Below are positions 35,873 to 46,800 of a DNA stretch of 64,000 bases, piece by piece (positions within the stretch are counted from its first letter, which is position 1; each line of letters starts with the position of its first letter). The notes under the pieces were generated by a model. The model was not told the origin of the DNA. It was given only the letters and a program-made list of their open reading frames with translations, and made no database searches. The DNA comes from CAYMTR01 sp964393405. Lineage in GTDB: Bacteria > Bacteroidota > Bacteroidia > Bacteroidales > Prolixibacteraceae. The translations under genes and the position numbers were made by a program. The DNA lies in contig CAYMTR010000013.1 in NCBI GenBank assembly GCA_964393405.1, positions 6,381-70,380 on the forward strand, written 5' to 3'.

Positions 35873-37093
35873 TTATTTTTTCCCCTCATTCAACCATATG
35901 TTCAACCTTGGGGTATCCCACCTATATGGCTTACCTATTATATCAAAATCTCCATCACCGTCAATATCTCCAACTCCTGTATTATGTGAGTCATATGAGG
36001 AAGACACGTCGATTCTTTCAAAATTATTAATTCCATTATTAATCAAGATAAAAGTTTTTGGGTCATTTACTTCCTTGGTTCTCATCTCCGCTGAAATTAT
36101 ATCAAAATCCCCATCTTTATCAAAATCTATAATCTTTAAACTGTGTGCTTTTCTTAAATTCTTCTGAATAATTAAAGGTGTCCAAACTCCTTTATCGAAT
36201 CTGTAAATAACCATTGGCCCGTCTCCTTCTCCTGACACCATAACAATTTCCGGCCTTTCTCCCTCAATAATCTGAGCAGCAGCTACTCTTGCTGAAATAT
36301 AAGATTTGTCAATTTCATTGCATACATAATCTGAACCGTTGAAGTTAAACCACATACCCCCGGCTATTATATCATCAATTCCATCTTGGTTTATATCAGC
36401 AGTGCACAAACCTGCATGAAAGTTTATTCCAACTTTTGAAAGTTCACTTCCATTGCTCCTCTGAAACATTTGCCCATCTGTATTATATGAATAGATCTTT
36501 TTTAAGGGCCAATCATCAGTTTTATCAAGCTTTAAAGGTTTCTCCGCTACATATAATGAATTGTCGCCCTGATTCCAGAATGCAAGTTCTAGTTCTTTAT
36601 CTCCGTCAAAATCTCCAAATGACATGTCTTTATGAATGCTGGCACCACTCTTCTTAATGTAATTCCTTTTCCATTGCTTAGATGGAGTTATATCAGGGTA
36701 AGGATTTTCCCACCACCAAATTTGGTTTGATTCATCGCTTCCAATAGCAAAATCCATATCGCCATCTCCATCAATATCCGCCAATGCTGAGGATTCACCT
36801 GCAAGTATTTTTCTTTTTTCTATTATGTATTTCTCCCACTCCTTGTCCCCTGTATGAACATACATAACAATCGAAGGAGCATCAGTCTTTTCTACAAGTA
36901 TAAACTCATCCTTGTTGTCTTTGTTGAAGTCAAAAACAATACATTCAGTTTGAATATTGCCTTTGAAAGGCACCTCTAAATCTCCGTATTCGGTACTAAG
37001 GTTTGTCCACCTGTATTTAGTTGGTTTGTCCTGAGCTTCTGAAATATATGAAACTAGAATTATAATGAAACAAAGAGTAATACTTTTCCCCAT
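35873..37093 (-). CDS. Exported FG-GAP/VCBS repeat protein
   Basis: A 406-residue protein with a signal peptide (about 1-20). It has repeated calcium-binding type blades with D-x-D-x-D: ADIDGDGDMDFAIG, GDFDGDKELELAFWN, ADINQDGIDDIIAGG, IDFDKDGDFDIISAE and GDIDGDGDFDIIGKP, as in a seven-bladed FG-GAP propeller. Some of these are catalytic in sugar-acting families, but I see no such residue and no T9SS tail. Upstream of the U32 gene by 15 bases, in the same direction. Confidence 0.82.
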   Translation of the reverse strand: MGKSITLCFIIILVSYISEAQDKPTKYRWTNLSTEYGDLEVPFKGNIQTECIVFDFNKDNKDEFILVEKTDAPSIVMYVHTGDKEWEKYIIEKRKILAGESSALADIDGDGDMDFAIGSDESNQIWWWENPYPDITPSKQWKRNYIKKSGASIHKDMSFGDFDGDKELELAFWNQGDNSLYVAEKPLKLDKTDDWPLKKIYSYNTDGQMFQRSNGSELSKVGINFHAGLCTADINQDGIDDIIAGGMWFNFNGSDYVCNEIDKSYISARVAAAQIIEGERPEIVMVSGEGDGPMVIYRFDKGVWTPLIIQKNLRKAHSLKIIDFDKDGDFDIISAEMRTKEVNDPKTFILINNGINNFERIDVSSSYDSHNTGVGDIDGDGDFDIIGKPYRWDTPRLNIWLNEGKK

Positions 37094-37137
37094 TAGACAT
37101 TCATTTTAAATTAAGTAAGTCTTTCGATGGTAAAGAT

Positions 37138-37160
37138 AAAAAAAGCCAGCAAGCTGGCTT
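37138..37160 (-). terminator. hemD intrinsic terminator
   Basis: On the minus strand, a seven-base stem aagccag with ctggctt around a four-base loop (37154-37160 pairing 37143-37149), then seven T. It follows the hemD stop at 37166. Confidence 0.85.
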
Positions 37161-37165
37161 AATTA

Positions 37166-37915
37166 TTATTTTTCTTTATTCACTTTCTTAATGTATTGCT
37201 CAAGCGCCATCGTCATCGAAGGTGCTTCAGGATTTGGAGCCTGAATGTCAAGCCGTAGCCCTGCATCTGTAACAGCCTTAGCCGTTGAAGATCCAAATGA
37301 TGCTATCCTTATTTCTTTCTGCTCAAAATCAGGAAAATTTTGTAACAACGAGGTTATTCCAGATGGACTGTAAAAAACAAGTATATCATAGTTTACATCC
37401 TTCAAGTCTGACAAGTCACTGCAAACAGTCTTGTAAAGAACAGCTTTAGAATATTTTACATTTGCATCATCGAGCAGTTGGGGTATTTCTGACGAATGAA
37501 TATGCGAAAGGGGTACAAGGAAATTTTCATCCAAATGCTTCTTAATAATATCGACCAATTCAGAAAAATTACCTTCTCCGTAAAAAATCTTCCTTTTCCT
37601 ATAGACAATATATTTTTGCAAGTAAAAAGCAGTTGCTTCCGATATACAAAAATATTTTAGTGTTTCAGGAACAGTAACTCTCATTTCGCTACAAATGCGA
37701 AAAAAATGATCTATCGCAGTGCGACTAGTAAAAATTACTGCTGAATGGTCTAAAATATTAACCCTGGTTTGTCTGTATTCCTTCGCAGATACACCTTCAA
37801 CTTGTATAAAAGATCGAAAATCAACTTTTACATTATTCCTTTCAGCAAATTCATGAAAAGGTGATTTCGCCGTTGTTGGCTCTGCTTGCGATACAAGTAT
37901 TCTTTTGATTTTCAA
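37166..37915 (-). CDS. hemD: Uroporphyrinogen-III synthase
   Basis: Cytoplasmic enzyme of 249 residues that closes the tetrapyrrole ring in heme synthesis. The family is poorly conserved; the visible signals are the start KRILVSQAEPTTAKSPFHEF, IFTSRTAIDHFF in the first lobe, ILVFYSPSGITSLL in the second, and IASFGSSTAKAVTDAGLR near the end. The start is TTG at 37915: an in-frame stop lies two codons upstream and no ATG is close. Neighbouring DUF4271 is a usual partner in Bacteroidota. Confidence 0.88.
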   Translation of the reverse strand: MKIKRILVSQAEPTTAKSPFHEFAERNNVKVDFRSFIQVEGVSAKEYRQTRVNILDHSAVIFTSRTAIDHFFRICSEMRVTVPETLKYFCISEATAFYLQKYIVYRKRKIFYGEGNFSELVDIIKKHLDENFLVPLSHIHSSEIPQLLDDANVKYSKAVLYKTVCSDLSDLKDVNYDILVFYSPSGITSLLQNFPDFEQKEIRIASFGSSTAKAVTDAGLRLDIQAPNPEAPSMTMALEQYIKKVNKEK

Positions 37916-37943
37916 TACTCAATATTTTAAGGTTCGACATTTC

Positions 37944-38855
37944 TTACTCTCTCCACAAAATCCTCCACACGTATATAAGAGGTAAAATTTCGAGGGTACA
38001 AAGGTATAAAATCATATAATAAATTGAAAAAACTTTTTGACCAATTACTTTAATTCCTCTGTAAAGGCCTAGAATAACGAAGAAAACAATCAAAATTGCC
38101 CCAAAAACAAACAATAAAACAGCAAAATTACTTTTTACAAAAAAAAGCGATATCGCTATTGGTAGCAATAATAATCCTAATACCCTGTTCCCTGATTTTA
38201 AATAAAATATATATTCTCGTGTTTCAGATGATGTGTCAAATATTAATCCTGTTAGCCTGTAAATTAAAAACTTACCAACTATCCAAACAAAAACAGCTCC
38301 CAAACATGCTCCATATATAAGTATGGAAGATTCACTCCCTCCAAAAATATTAACTGCTTGGTATGCAAATAAACCGGCAACCAGAAAGAAAAGTATGTCT
38401 AATCGGTAAGCTCCTTCGAGCAAACTCCCAAACCTCTCTTTGAATAATCTGTTTGCAACAACTCTATTAAATATCGACTGAAATAATTGTACTAAATACT
38501 TCTCAGATGATACAACTACAGTCACAATCAGTATTAAAAGAAAAACTAAAAGCAAAATAGCCCAGTTTTCAACAAATTGATTCTTAGGTATAAAATTAAA
38601 ATTATAAATCCCTTCAGTAAGATTCTCAAAATATGATGGCTTAATAAATTTTTGAAATAAAGAATCACTTAATGTATAAGTCAACGTGTCAGGATATACC
38701 TTACTTATTATAGTATCCGCCTTTGCAACTGTATCAACAGCAGATAAATAATAGCTCCCGGAAGCAGATAATGAGTCAATGGCAGTCATACTGTCCTGTT
38801 CCAAACCAAATTCACCTAAAAAACCCTTCACCTGGAGCATTGTAAATGATATCAT
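37944..38855 (-). CDS. DUF4271 multi-pass membrane protein
   Basis: A 303-residue protein with an N-terminal Asp- and Ser-rich region (about 1-95) and about seven hydrophobic segments from about 97 to 300, matching DUF4271 of Bacteroidota, which is usually encoded next to hemD. Its function is unknown. Alternative start: M6. It is the first gene of the hemD unit and is divergent from the dihydrouridine synthase at 38934, with only 78 bases for both promoters. Confidence 0.8.
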   Translation of the reverse strand: MISFTMLQVKGFLGEFGLEQDSMTAIDSLSASGSYYLSAVDTVAKADTIISKVYPDTLTYTLSDSLFQKFIKPSYFENLTEGIYNFNFIPKNQFVENWAILLLVFLLILIVTVVVSSEKYLVQLFQSIFNRVVANRLFKERFGSLLEGAYRLDILFFLVAGLFAYQAVNIFGGSESSILIYGACLGAVFVWIVGKFLIYRLTGLIFDTSSETREYIFYLKSGNRVLGLLLLPIAISLFFVKSNFAVLLFVFGAILIVFFVILGLYRGIKVIGQKVFSIYYMILYLCTLEILPLIYVWRILWRE

Positions 38856-38933
38856 TTTATCTTTATCATTTAATGTCGCAAAGATAATATTATTTTTACT
38901 CTTTGCTTATTTTATCTCTTTACCTAATTTATT

Positions 38934-39860
38934 ATGGAAATTCACTCAGCTCCAATTCAGGGTTACACTGATTATGCGTACATTAAAGCTCACTTTTCAA
39001 CAATAGGATGTATTGACTATTATTATACTCCCTACTTTTCTGTCGACAATATTCAAAAAATCTCCCGAAGAAAAGGAACTTCTGGGCTATCTGACGATCT
39101 GGCTAAAATTATTATTCCGCAAATTCTGCCCGGAAATATTAACGAGCTTAAAACATTAATATCTTTTATTGGAGGTTTGAATTCATCTGAAGTTAATATA
39201 AATCTTGGGTGCCCTTACCCAATGGCAACAAACAAAGGACGAGGTGCCGCTCTTATAATGAAATATGAGCTGGTCAACGATTTTATTAACTACATTCACG
39301 AAAATACTAATTTGAATATTAGTATTAAATCAAGGATAGGTTTAAAAAACAACGATGAAATTCTTAACTTCCTTGAAAAAGTGAATTCTTCTAAAGTGAA
39401 GAATTTTATTATTCATCCCAGAGTGGCATCCCAATTATACAAAGGAAAAATCCATACTGCCATTTTTAATAAATGTCTCGAATCTTTTCCAAACTGTGAT
39501 ATAATTTATAATGGAGATATAACTTCTGTTGATGAATACAACGATTTGCAAAAATTAATCCCTTCCCAAAACAAGTGGATGATCGGAAGGGGAATACTCC
39601 AAAACCCTCTCCTTGCATGCCAAATAAAAACTTCAAAGGCTGAAAACTACTCTCTTAATAACGAAAGATTATTCCTTTTCCTGAATGATCTGATTTCAGA
39701 AATAGCATCAGACAGCAACGACAAAGGTCATGAATTCAATAGGATTAAGAACCATTTTTTATTTCTGAGTGAGTCAATGCCTGATCCAAGAAGATTTTCA
39801 AGGCTAATCAAAAAAACAAAATCAACTGCCGAAATTGAATACATATTTAATCACATTTAA
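38934..39860 (+). CDS. tRNA-dihydrouridine synthase
   Basis: FMN-dependent enzyme of 308 residues that reduces uridine to dihydrouridine in tRNA D-loops. The TIM barrel shows LSAPIQGYTD-type start (HSAPIQGYTDYAYIKAHF), the catalytic-Cys region VNINLGCPYPMATNKGRGAAL, SIKSRIGL for FMN, FIIHPRV for the tRNA contact, YNGDI, and WMIGRGILQNP. It is close to DusB/DusC type but the exact Dus class is not resolved. It is divergent from the DUF4271-hemD unit and 140 bases before valS. Confidence 0.92.
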   Translation: MEIHSAPIQGYTDYAYIKAHFSTIGCIDYYYTPYFSVDNIQKISRRKGTSGLSDDLAKIIIPQILPGNINELKTLISFIGGLNSSEVNINLGCPYPMATNKGRGAALIMKYELVNDFINYIHENTNLNISIKSRIGLKNNDEILNFLEKVNSSKVKNFIIHPRVASQLYKGKIHTAIFNKCLESFPNCDIIYNGDITSVDEYNDLQKLIPSQNKWMIGRGILQNPLLACQIKTSKAENYSLNNERLFLFLNDLISEIASDSNDKGHEFNRIKNHFLFLSESMPDPRRFSRLIKKTKSTAEIEYIFNHI

Positions 39861-40000
39861 GAGTATTGTTCCTTTCATTAATTTTAAAATATCATTATCG
39901 TCCATTCCTAATCCTTAAATTGATTAACAGGTCTATCCAATCACAATTTTTATATTTTTGTAAAATTTTATTTCAAAGAACGCATTAGAAAACTTATTCA

Positions 40001-42631
40001 ATGGAAATACCTAGCAAGTACGAATCTGCCTCAGTAGAAGAAAAATGGTACAAATACTGGATGGACAATAACTTCTTCCATTCTGAACCTGACAACAGAG
40101 AACCTTATACAATTGTGATTCCTCCTCCTAACGTAACAGGGGTCTTACATATGGGGCATATGCTCAACAATACAATCCAGGATATACTTGTCAGAAGAGC
40201 ACGTATGCTAGGGAAAAATGCATGCTGGGTACCGGGTACTGACCATGCGTCTATTGCTACTGAAGCAAAAGTTGTCGGAAAACTTAAATCAGAAGGTATT
40301 AACAAATCTGATCTTTCCCGCGAAGAGTTTCTTAATCATGCTTGGGACTGGACTCATAAACACGGTGGCATCATCCTTGAACAATTAAAGAAACTTGGCG
40401 CTTCTTGCGATTGGCAAAGAACTAGTTTTACAATGGATAAAGAAAGATCTGAGTCCGTTATTAAAGTTTTTGTCGATCTATATAACAAAGGTCTTGTTTA
40501 TCGCGGTGTTAGAATGGTAAACTGGGATCCTCTTGCCAAAACTGCTGTTTCAGATGAAGAGGTTATTTATAAAGAAGAAAATTCTAAACTTTACTACGTA
40601 AGATATAAGATTGAAGGTTCAGAAGATGATTGGGTTACTATTGCAACTACCCGTCCTGAAACTATCCTAGGGGATACAGCTGTTTGCGTCAATCCTGCTG
40701 ATGAACGATTTCATAAACTTAAAGGAAAGAAAGTTCTTGTACCTCTCGTAAACAGAAGCGTTCCTATTATTGAAGATGATTATGTCGATATGGAGTTTGG
40801 TACCGGCTGCCTGAAAATTACTCCTGCTCACGATGTTAACGACTACGAGATAGGCATGAGGCATAACCTTCAAACTATCGATACTTTCAACGATGATGGA
40901 ACCTTGAGTGAAAATGCTCAACTACTTGTTGGTGTTGACCGTTTTGAAGCCCGTAAACTAATTATCCCAATGCTTGAAGAGGCAGGAAATTTAGTTAAAA
41001 CTGAAGAATACACTAATAAAATCGGATACTCAGAAAGAACCAATGTTGTTATAGAACCAAAGCTTTCAGCTCAATGGTTCATTGCAATGGAAAAATTGGC
41101 AAAACCTGCCCTCGAAGCTGTAGAAGATGATGACATCGTTTTCTATCCTTCCAAATTCAAAAACTTGTACCGCCACTGGATGAATAATGTTAAAGACTGG
41201 TGCATAAGCCGCCAGTTATGGTGGGGACATCAGATACCTGTTTATTATTTGAACGATGGCAGTTATGTTGTAGCAGAAACTGCTGAGGAAGCACTCGTGT
41301 TAGCAAAATCCAAAACAGGAAATAATAAATTAAAAATAGAGGACCTCCGACAAGATGAAGATGTTCTCGACACATGGGCATCATCATGGCTTTGGCCAAT
41401 TTCTGTATTCGACGGAATAAATGATCCAAAAAACAAGGACATTAATTACTATTATCCTACAAATGATCTTGTTACTGCTCCTGAGATTATTTTCTTCTGG
41501 GTGGCAAGAATGATTATTGCCGGATATGAATTCAGAAATGATAAGCCTTTTAAAAATGTTTATTTCACAGGAATTGTAAGAGACAAACTACACCGAAAAA
41601 TGTCGAAATCTCTTGGTAACTCCCCTGATCCTCTAGATTTAATCCAAAAATATGGAGCTGACGGTGTAAGAGTTGGAATGCTACTTAGTTCACCTGCAGG
41701 AAACGATCTATTATTCGATGAAGCTCTTACAGAACAGGGAAGAAACTTTACTGCTAAAATATGGAATGCTTTCCGCCTTGTTAAATCATGGGAGGTCGAC
41801 GACCTAATTCCTCAACCAAATCATTCAAAGGTGGCTCTTGAATGGTTCGAAAATAAGCTTAGCAATGTCATTAATGAAATGGATGACCATTTCTCAAAGT
41901 TCAGGATTTCAGACGCCCTAATGCTTATTTACACTACTGTACGCGATGAATTTTCTTCTTGGTTACTTGAAATTGTTAAGCCTCAATATCAAAAACCTAT
42001 TGATAAAATTACTTACATCAAGGTTGTCGGTCTTTTTGATAATGTAATGAAAATACTTCATCCATTCATGCCTTTCATTACCGAAGAAATATGGCAACTT
42101 TTAGAAGAGAGAAAAGACGGAGAAAGTATTATGATCTCTCTTATGCCAAAATCAAGTACCGTTGATGAAAATATGCTTGAATCCTTCGAAGACGTAAAAG
42201 AAGCAGTAACCGGCATTAGAAATATCCGTAAATTGAATAACCTTCCATTTAAAGATGAAATCAAACTGTTCGTCAACAAAGGGTCTAAAGGGTATAATTC
42301 ACATTTCGATTCTATTCTTATCAAGCTTTGTAATCTTTCTGAAATCAATTTGGTTAACGAAGATATCAAAGGTGCTGTGTCCTTTCTTGTAAAAACATCA
42401 GGATTCTTTATCGAATTAGGCGAAAAGGCCGATGTTGAAAGTGAACTTAAAAAACTCGAAGAAGAACTCACTTATACGAAGGGCTTTCTGAAATCAGTAT
42501 TAGGCAAATTGAATAATGAGAAATTTGTTAATAGCGCTCCCTCTCATATTGTCGACACAGAACGCAAGAAAAAGGAAGACGCCGAAGACAAGATAAAATC
42601 ACTTGAAGATAGAATTGCTTCCCTAAAATAG
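40001..42631 (+). CDS. valS: Valyl-tRNA synthetase
   Basis: Class I aminoacyl-tRNA synthetase, 876 residues. The HIGH motif reads HMGH in PNVTGVLHMGHMLNN at about 43-57 and the KMSKS loop in HRKMSKSLGNSPDPLDL. The editing domain includes TTRPETILGDTAVCVNP, and the C-terminal coiled-coil tRNA-binding arm is present at about 815-875, so the protein is complete. It is the only tRNA synthetase in the window. A TATTTTTG box at 39953-39960 could be its -7 element. Confidence 0.97.
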   Translation: MEIPSKYESASVEEKWYKYWMDNNFFHSEPDNREPYTIVIPPPNVTGVLHMGHMLNNTIQDILVRRARMLGKNACWVPGTDHASIATEAKVVGKLKSEGINKSDLSREEFLNHAWDWTHKHGGIILEQLKKLGASCDWQRTSFTMDKERSESVIKVFVDLYNKGLVYRGVRMVNWDPLAKTAVSDEEVIYKEENSKLYYVRYKIEGSEDDWVTIATTRPETILGDTAVCVNPADERFHKLKGKKVLVPLVNRSVPIIEDDYVDMEFGTGCLKITPAHDVNDYEIGMRHNLQTIDTFNDDGTLSENAQLLVGVDRFEARKLIIPMLEEAGNLVKTEEYTNKIGYSERTNVVIEPKLSAQWFIAMEKLAKPALEAVEDDDIVFYPSKFKNLYRHWMNNVKDWCISRQLWWGHQIPVYYLNDGSYVVAETAEEALVLAKSKTGNNKLKIEDLRQDEDVLDTWASSWLWPISVFDGINDPKNKDINYYYPTNDLVTAPEIIFFWVARMIIAGYEFRNDKPFKNVYFTGIVRDKLHRKMSKSLGNSPDPLDLIQKYGADGVRVGMLLSSPAGNDLLFDEALTEQGRNFTAKIWNAFRLVKSWEVDDLIPQPNHSKVALEWFENKLSNVINEMDDHFSKFRISDALMLIYTTVRDEFSSWLLEIVKPQYQKPIDKITYIKVVGLFDNVMKILHPFMPFITEEIWQLLEERKDGESIMISLMPKSSTVDENMLESFEDVKEAVTGIRNIRKLNNLPFKDEIKLFVNKGSKGYNSHFDSILIKLCNLSEINLVNEDIKGAVSFLVKTSGFFIELGEKADVESELKKLEEELTYTKGFLKSVLGKLNNEKFVNSAPSHIVDTERKKKEDAEDKIKSLEDRIASLK

Positions 42632-42650
42632 AAGCTTTATATAATAAATA

Positions 42651-42686
42651 AGAGGAGTCTCCCAAAACCGGAAGACTCCTCTTTTT
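42651..42686 (+). terminator. valS intrinsic terminator
   Basis: Ten-base perfect stem agaggagtct (42651-42660) with agactcctct (42673-42682), twelve-base loop, then five T. It sits 20 bases after the valS stop and just before the convergent ilvE stop. Confidence 0.9.
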
Positions 42687-42705
42687 ATAATATAAATTCC
42701 ACTTA

Positions 42706-43722
42706 TTATAAATCCAGAACTGTTACCCAACCATGAGTATCAGGCTCATTACCGTATTGAATATCGAGCAGTTTATTATATAGCTTTAAGCTCTTTTCGC
42801 CGGGCTCATCTCCATAAAAGTAACGTTTATCAAGATCGGCATCATAAATGCTCCTTACCGGTGAAATAACAGCTGCTGTTCCACAAGCACCAGCTTCGCT
42901 GAATTCAGACAGCTCTCCTACTGCTACAGCTCTTTCTTCCACTTCCATGCCCAAATCAATAGCTATCTGTCGTAAGCTTTTATTTGTAATCGAAGGGAGT
43001 ATAGAATTAGACTTTGGAGTCACATACGAATTTCCTTTTATCCCAAAGAAATTTGCCGGACCGCATTCATCTATGTATTTCTTTTCTTTAGCATCAAGGT
43101 AAAGAACAGCTGAGTAACCTTCATCATGTGCTTTAACTCCTGCACACAAGCTGGCTGCATAATTGCCTCCAACTTTTATAGTTCCGGTTCCAAGTGGAGC
43201 TGCTCTGTCATAATGACGATAAATCACATAGTCGGTAGGCTTAAACCCTTCCTTGAAATATGGTCCAACCGGTGTTACAAAAACTAAAAACAAATACTCG
43301 TCAGCAGGTTTTACTCCAACTTGTGCTCCTGTTCCTATCAATAAAGGTCTTATGTACAAAGAAGCACCCGACTCATATGGTGGCACAAAGTGCTTGTTTA
43401 ACTCAATTACTTTATAAACGGCTTCTTTAAATTTGTCAACAGGAATTTCCTGCATTAGTATACCCCTCGCTGAAGCTTGCATCCTTAATGCATTTTCTTC
43501 AATTCTAAACAACCTTATCTTACCATCCTTACCTCTGTAGGCCTTGAGCCCTTCAAAAGCTTCCTGCCCGTAATGAAGGCATGTAGCAGCCATGTGCATT
43601 GATATCTGAGAAGATGATGATGTTTCAAGTTCTCCCCATTTGCCGTTTTTGTAATAACAACGTACATTGTAATCGGTATCTCGATATCCGAATCCAAGAT
43701 TTTTCCAGTCTATATTTTCCAT
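42706..43722 (-). CDS. ilvE: Branched-chain amino acid aminotransferase
   Basis: PLP enzyme of 338 residues that makes leucine, isoleucine and valine from their keto acids. Class IV (type II branched-chain) features include LHYGQEAFEGLKAYRG near 50-65, YIRPLLIGTGAQVGVKP, and the PLP Lys in GTIKVGGNYAASL. Length and motifs are normal. It is a single gene convergent to valS, an arrangement consistent with branched-chain supply but not proof of coregulation. Confidence 0.95.
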   Translation of the reverse strand: MENIDWKNLGFGYRDTDYNVRCYYKNGKWGELETSSSSQISMHMAATCLHYGQEAFEGLKAYRGKDGKIRLFRIEENALRMQASARGILMQEIPVDKFKEAVYKVIELNKHFVPPYESGASLYIRPLLIGTGAQVGVKPADEYLFLVFVTPVGPYFKEGFKPTDYVIYRHYDRAAPLGTGTIKVGGNYAASLCAGVKAHDEGYSAVLYLDAKEKKYIDECGPANFFGIKGNSYVTPKSNSILPSITNKSLRQIAIDLGMEVEERAVAVGELSEFSEAGACGTAAVISPVRSIYDADLDKRYFYGDEPGEKSLKLYNKLLDIQYGNEPDTHGWVTVLDL

Positions 43723-43821
43723 TATATTAATTTGAGTGTCAAATAAAATTCATTTTCTGCAAATTAGCTAAAAGTAAAAATTATGCAATTAACGAAAAGT
43801 ATATAAATGTCATATTTAACC

Positions 43822-43852
43822 AAAAAAAAACCCTGCTTTAAAGGCAGGGTTT
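43822..43852 (-). terminator. secDF intrinsic terminator
   Basis: Stem aaaccctgc with gcagggttt and a short loop. On the minus strand it is followed by nine T (from 43830 downward), so it terminates secDF; the plus side has only four T, so it may act weakly both ways. Confidence 0.88.
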
Positions 43853-43869
43853 TTATATATTAAAATTTA

Positions 43870-46800
43870 TTAAGCTCTGCCTTTTTTCAGTTTCCTTTTT
43901 TCAACCCAACGCTGCACATCAAAAGATATTGGTGTGGCAACAAATACTGTTGAATATACCCCGGAAATACAACCTATAAGCATAGCAACTGCGAATCCAC
44001 GTATCGAAGCTCCACCAAATATTATAATGGCAAGAAGTACCACAATAACTGAAAGTGAAGTATTCAACGTACGACGCAAAGTATGGTTGATTGCATTGTC
44101 CATATTGTTTTCTATTGTTTCTTTTGGATGTAATCCAAGATATTCACGTATCCTGTCATAAATAACCACAGTATCGTTTATTGAAAATCCGATAACTGTA
44201 AGGATAGCTGCAATGAATGTTTGGTCTACTTCCATGTTGAATGGCAACAAGCCGCGGAAAATCGAAAAGAATCCAAGTACTGCAATAGCATCATGCGCTA
44301 GGGCTGCAATACCACCCAAACTATAATACCATTTCTTAAACCTGATCATTACATATATGAAAATACCAACTAAAGAAAAGAATACTGCAATTAATGCCCC
44401 TTTCTTTATATCGTCTGAAATTGTAGGACCAACTTTGTTTGAACTCCTGATATAGTTCTGAGTAAAGTTATCTCTAGTGATTTCTCCAACTATAGGTTTT
44501 AACCCAGAAAATAACATGTCTTCAATCTGCATGTCAATTTCCTTATTATTTTCATCAATCTTGAAGTCAGTTGTAATACGTACAGTATTGTCGCTTCCGA
44601 AAGTTTTAACTTCAGGTGCTGACCCAAATTCATCAGCCAATAACTGTGATACCTGAGCAACTTTAACGTCTTCCTTGAACTCAACAACATAAGTACGACC
44701 TCCCTTGAAATCAATACCATAGTCAAATCCCCTTACAACCATTGATATCAATGATACTCCAATAATTACTCCTGAAATCCAGTATGCAATCTTTCTGTTT
44801 TTTATAAACTTATAGTTTGTCGATTGAAGAATCTTTAAAGCAAATTTCGTAATGAATTTTACATTAATGTTCTTTGAAAGGAAGAATTCCAATATCAAAC
44901 GGGTTATAAATATTGCTGTAAACAACGAAGTTGCGATACCAATGATAAGTGTAGTAGCAAAACCTTTAACCGGTCCGGAATTAGATAAATAAAGTATGAT
45001 ACCTGTTATAAGTGTTGTCAGCTGTCCGTCAATAATTGCAGAGAAGGCATTCTTAAAACCATCGGCAACAGCAAGTTTCAATCCCTTGCCTGCTCTTAGT
45101 TCCTCCTGGATCCTTTCATATATAAGTACATTCGCATCTACAGCCATACCAACGGTAAGAACCATACCCGCTATCCCCGGTAATGTAAGGACTGCCCCAA
45201 ATGAAGCAAGAATTCCCATCATGAAGAAGAGGTTTACAAGCAAAGCAACATTAGCCACATTACCTGCCTGTCCACTGTACATGAGCATCATGAACAACAT
45301 TACAAAAATGAATGCTATTATAAATGACCACAAACCTGCACTGATCGATTCCTTCCCTAAGGTAGGACCTACAACATATTCTTCAACAATATTAGCCGGT
45401 GCAGGCATTTTCCCTGACTTAAGCATGTTTGCAAGGTCCTTTGCTTCTTCAACTGTAAAGTTGCCTGTGATATTTGAACGTCCTCCTGTTATTTCTGACT
45501 GTACAGTTGGATAAGAAACGACATAACCATCAAGCGCAATAGCAATTGATTTTCCAAGATTGTCTTTTGTCATTCTTGCCCAAACCTTAGCACCTTCACT
45601 GTTCATGCTCATGTTTACTTCTGCTGAAGCCTGACTTTGTCCGAAATCCTGATTTGCATCAGTGATAACGCCACCATCTAGTGGAGCTTTGCCATCACGA
45701 GTTGTTATTTTTAATGCTACAAGCTGGAAAAAGACTCCCTTTTCATCAAATGGCTTTAATTGCCAGCTGAGTTTAAGGTCCCTTGGAAGTATCGATTTTT
45801 GTTTTGCAAGATTAAGATAAGTGTTTACAGTAGAAGTATCACTATAATTTGCAATACCAATTACCGGACCAGGGAAAAGTTGTCCTTCATTATTTACATT
45901 TGGCGTCAACACAGAAAACAATGGGTAATCTGTACTAAGCTCAGACGAAGCATCACTTGGTGATTTGGACTTATCTGTTTCAATTTCATCAAGCAACGAA
46001 AGATCATCCTTTTTTTCTTCAGCTGATGCCTGAGATGTACTGTCTGATAATTCACTCAATAGATCATTTGCTGTGCTTGTATTCGCAGTAGTACCATTTG
46101 AACTAGTACTGCTTTTTGTTCCAATATTCATCTCCTTCAACATTTCGTTGACCTCGAGTAAATACGGATATACTTCTTGGTTCTCAAATGTTTCCCAGAA
46201 CTCTAGCGATGCAGTCCCCTGAAGAAGGTTACGTACACGATCTTTATCTTTAACACCCGGAAGCTCAACAAGAATACGACCCCGCTGTGATAACTTCTGA
46301 ATATTTGGTGAAACAACACCAAAACGGTCAATACGTGACCTAAGTATATTAAAGGAGTTATCAATAGCTGCATCAGCTTCTTCTTTAATTACTTTAATCA
46401 CATCATCATTTGTGGAATTAAATGTGATACGGTCTTTAAGTTCAGGAGTCAGAAAGTTTGCTGCAAGCCTTGCATTAGGATCAATTTCCTTATATGCTTG
46501 ACCAAAAAGAGTTACAAAATCTTCCTGGCTGTTTTTTTGCTTCAACTGAGCCATTCTGATCGCCGAATTGAAAGTCGAATCCTTACTATAATTTGACAAT
46601 GCTCGAACCAAATCTACAACCGAAATCTCGAGCGTTACATTCATACCACCCTTTAAGTCAAGCCCAAGGTTAATCTCCTTTTGCTTTACTTCTTTGTAAG
46701 TGTATTTACGTATCCCAAGAAAATTATAGACTGTCTCTCCTGACATGGAATCGAGATAGTGAAATTCCTTCTTCTCATTTCCTTTTGCAATCTGGGCTGC

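Noticed and set aside
44996..45514. Plus-strand frame of 172 codons over secDF
   Set aside because: Shadow of the SecD transmembrane region; no signal of its own.
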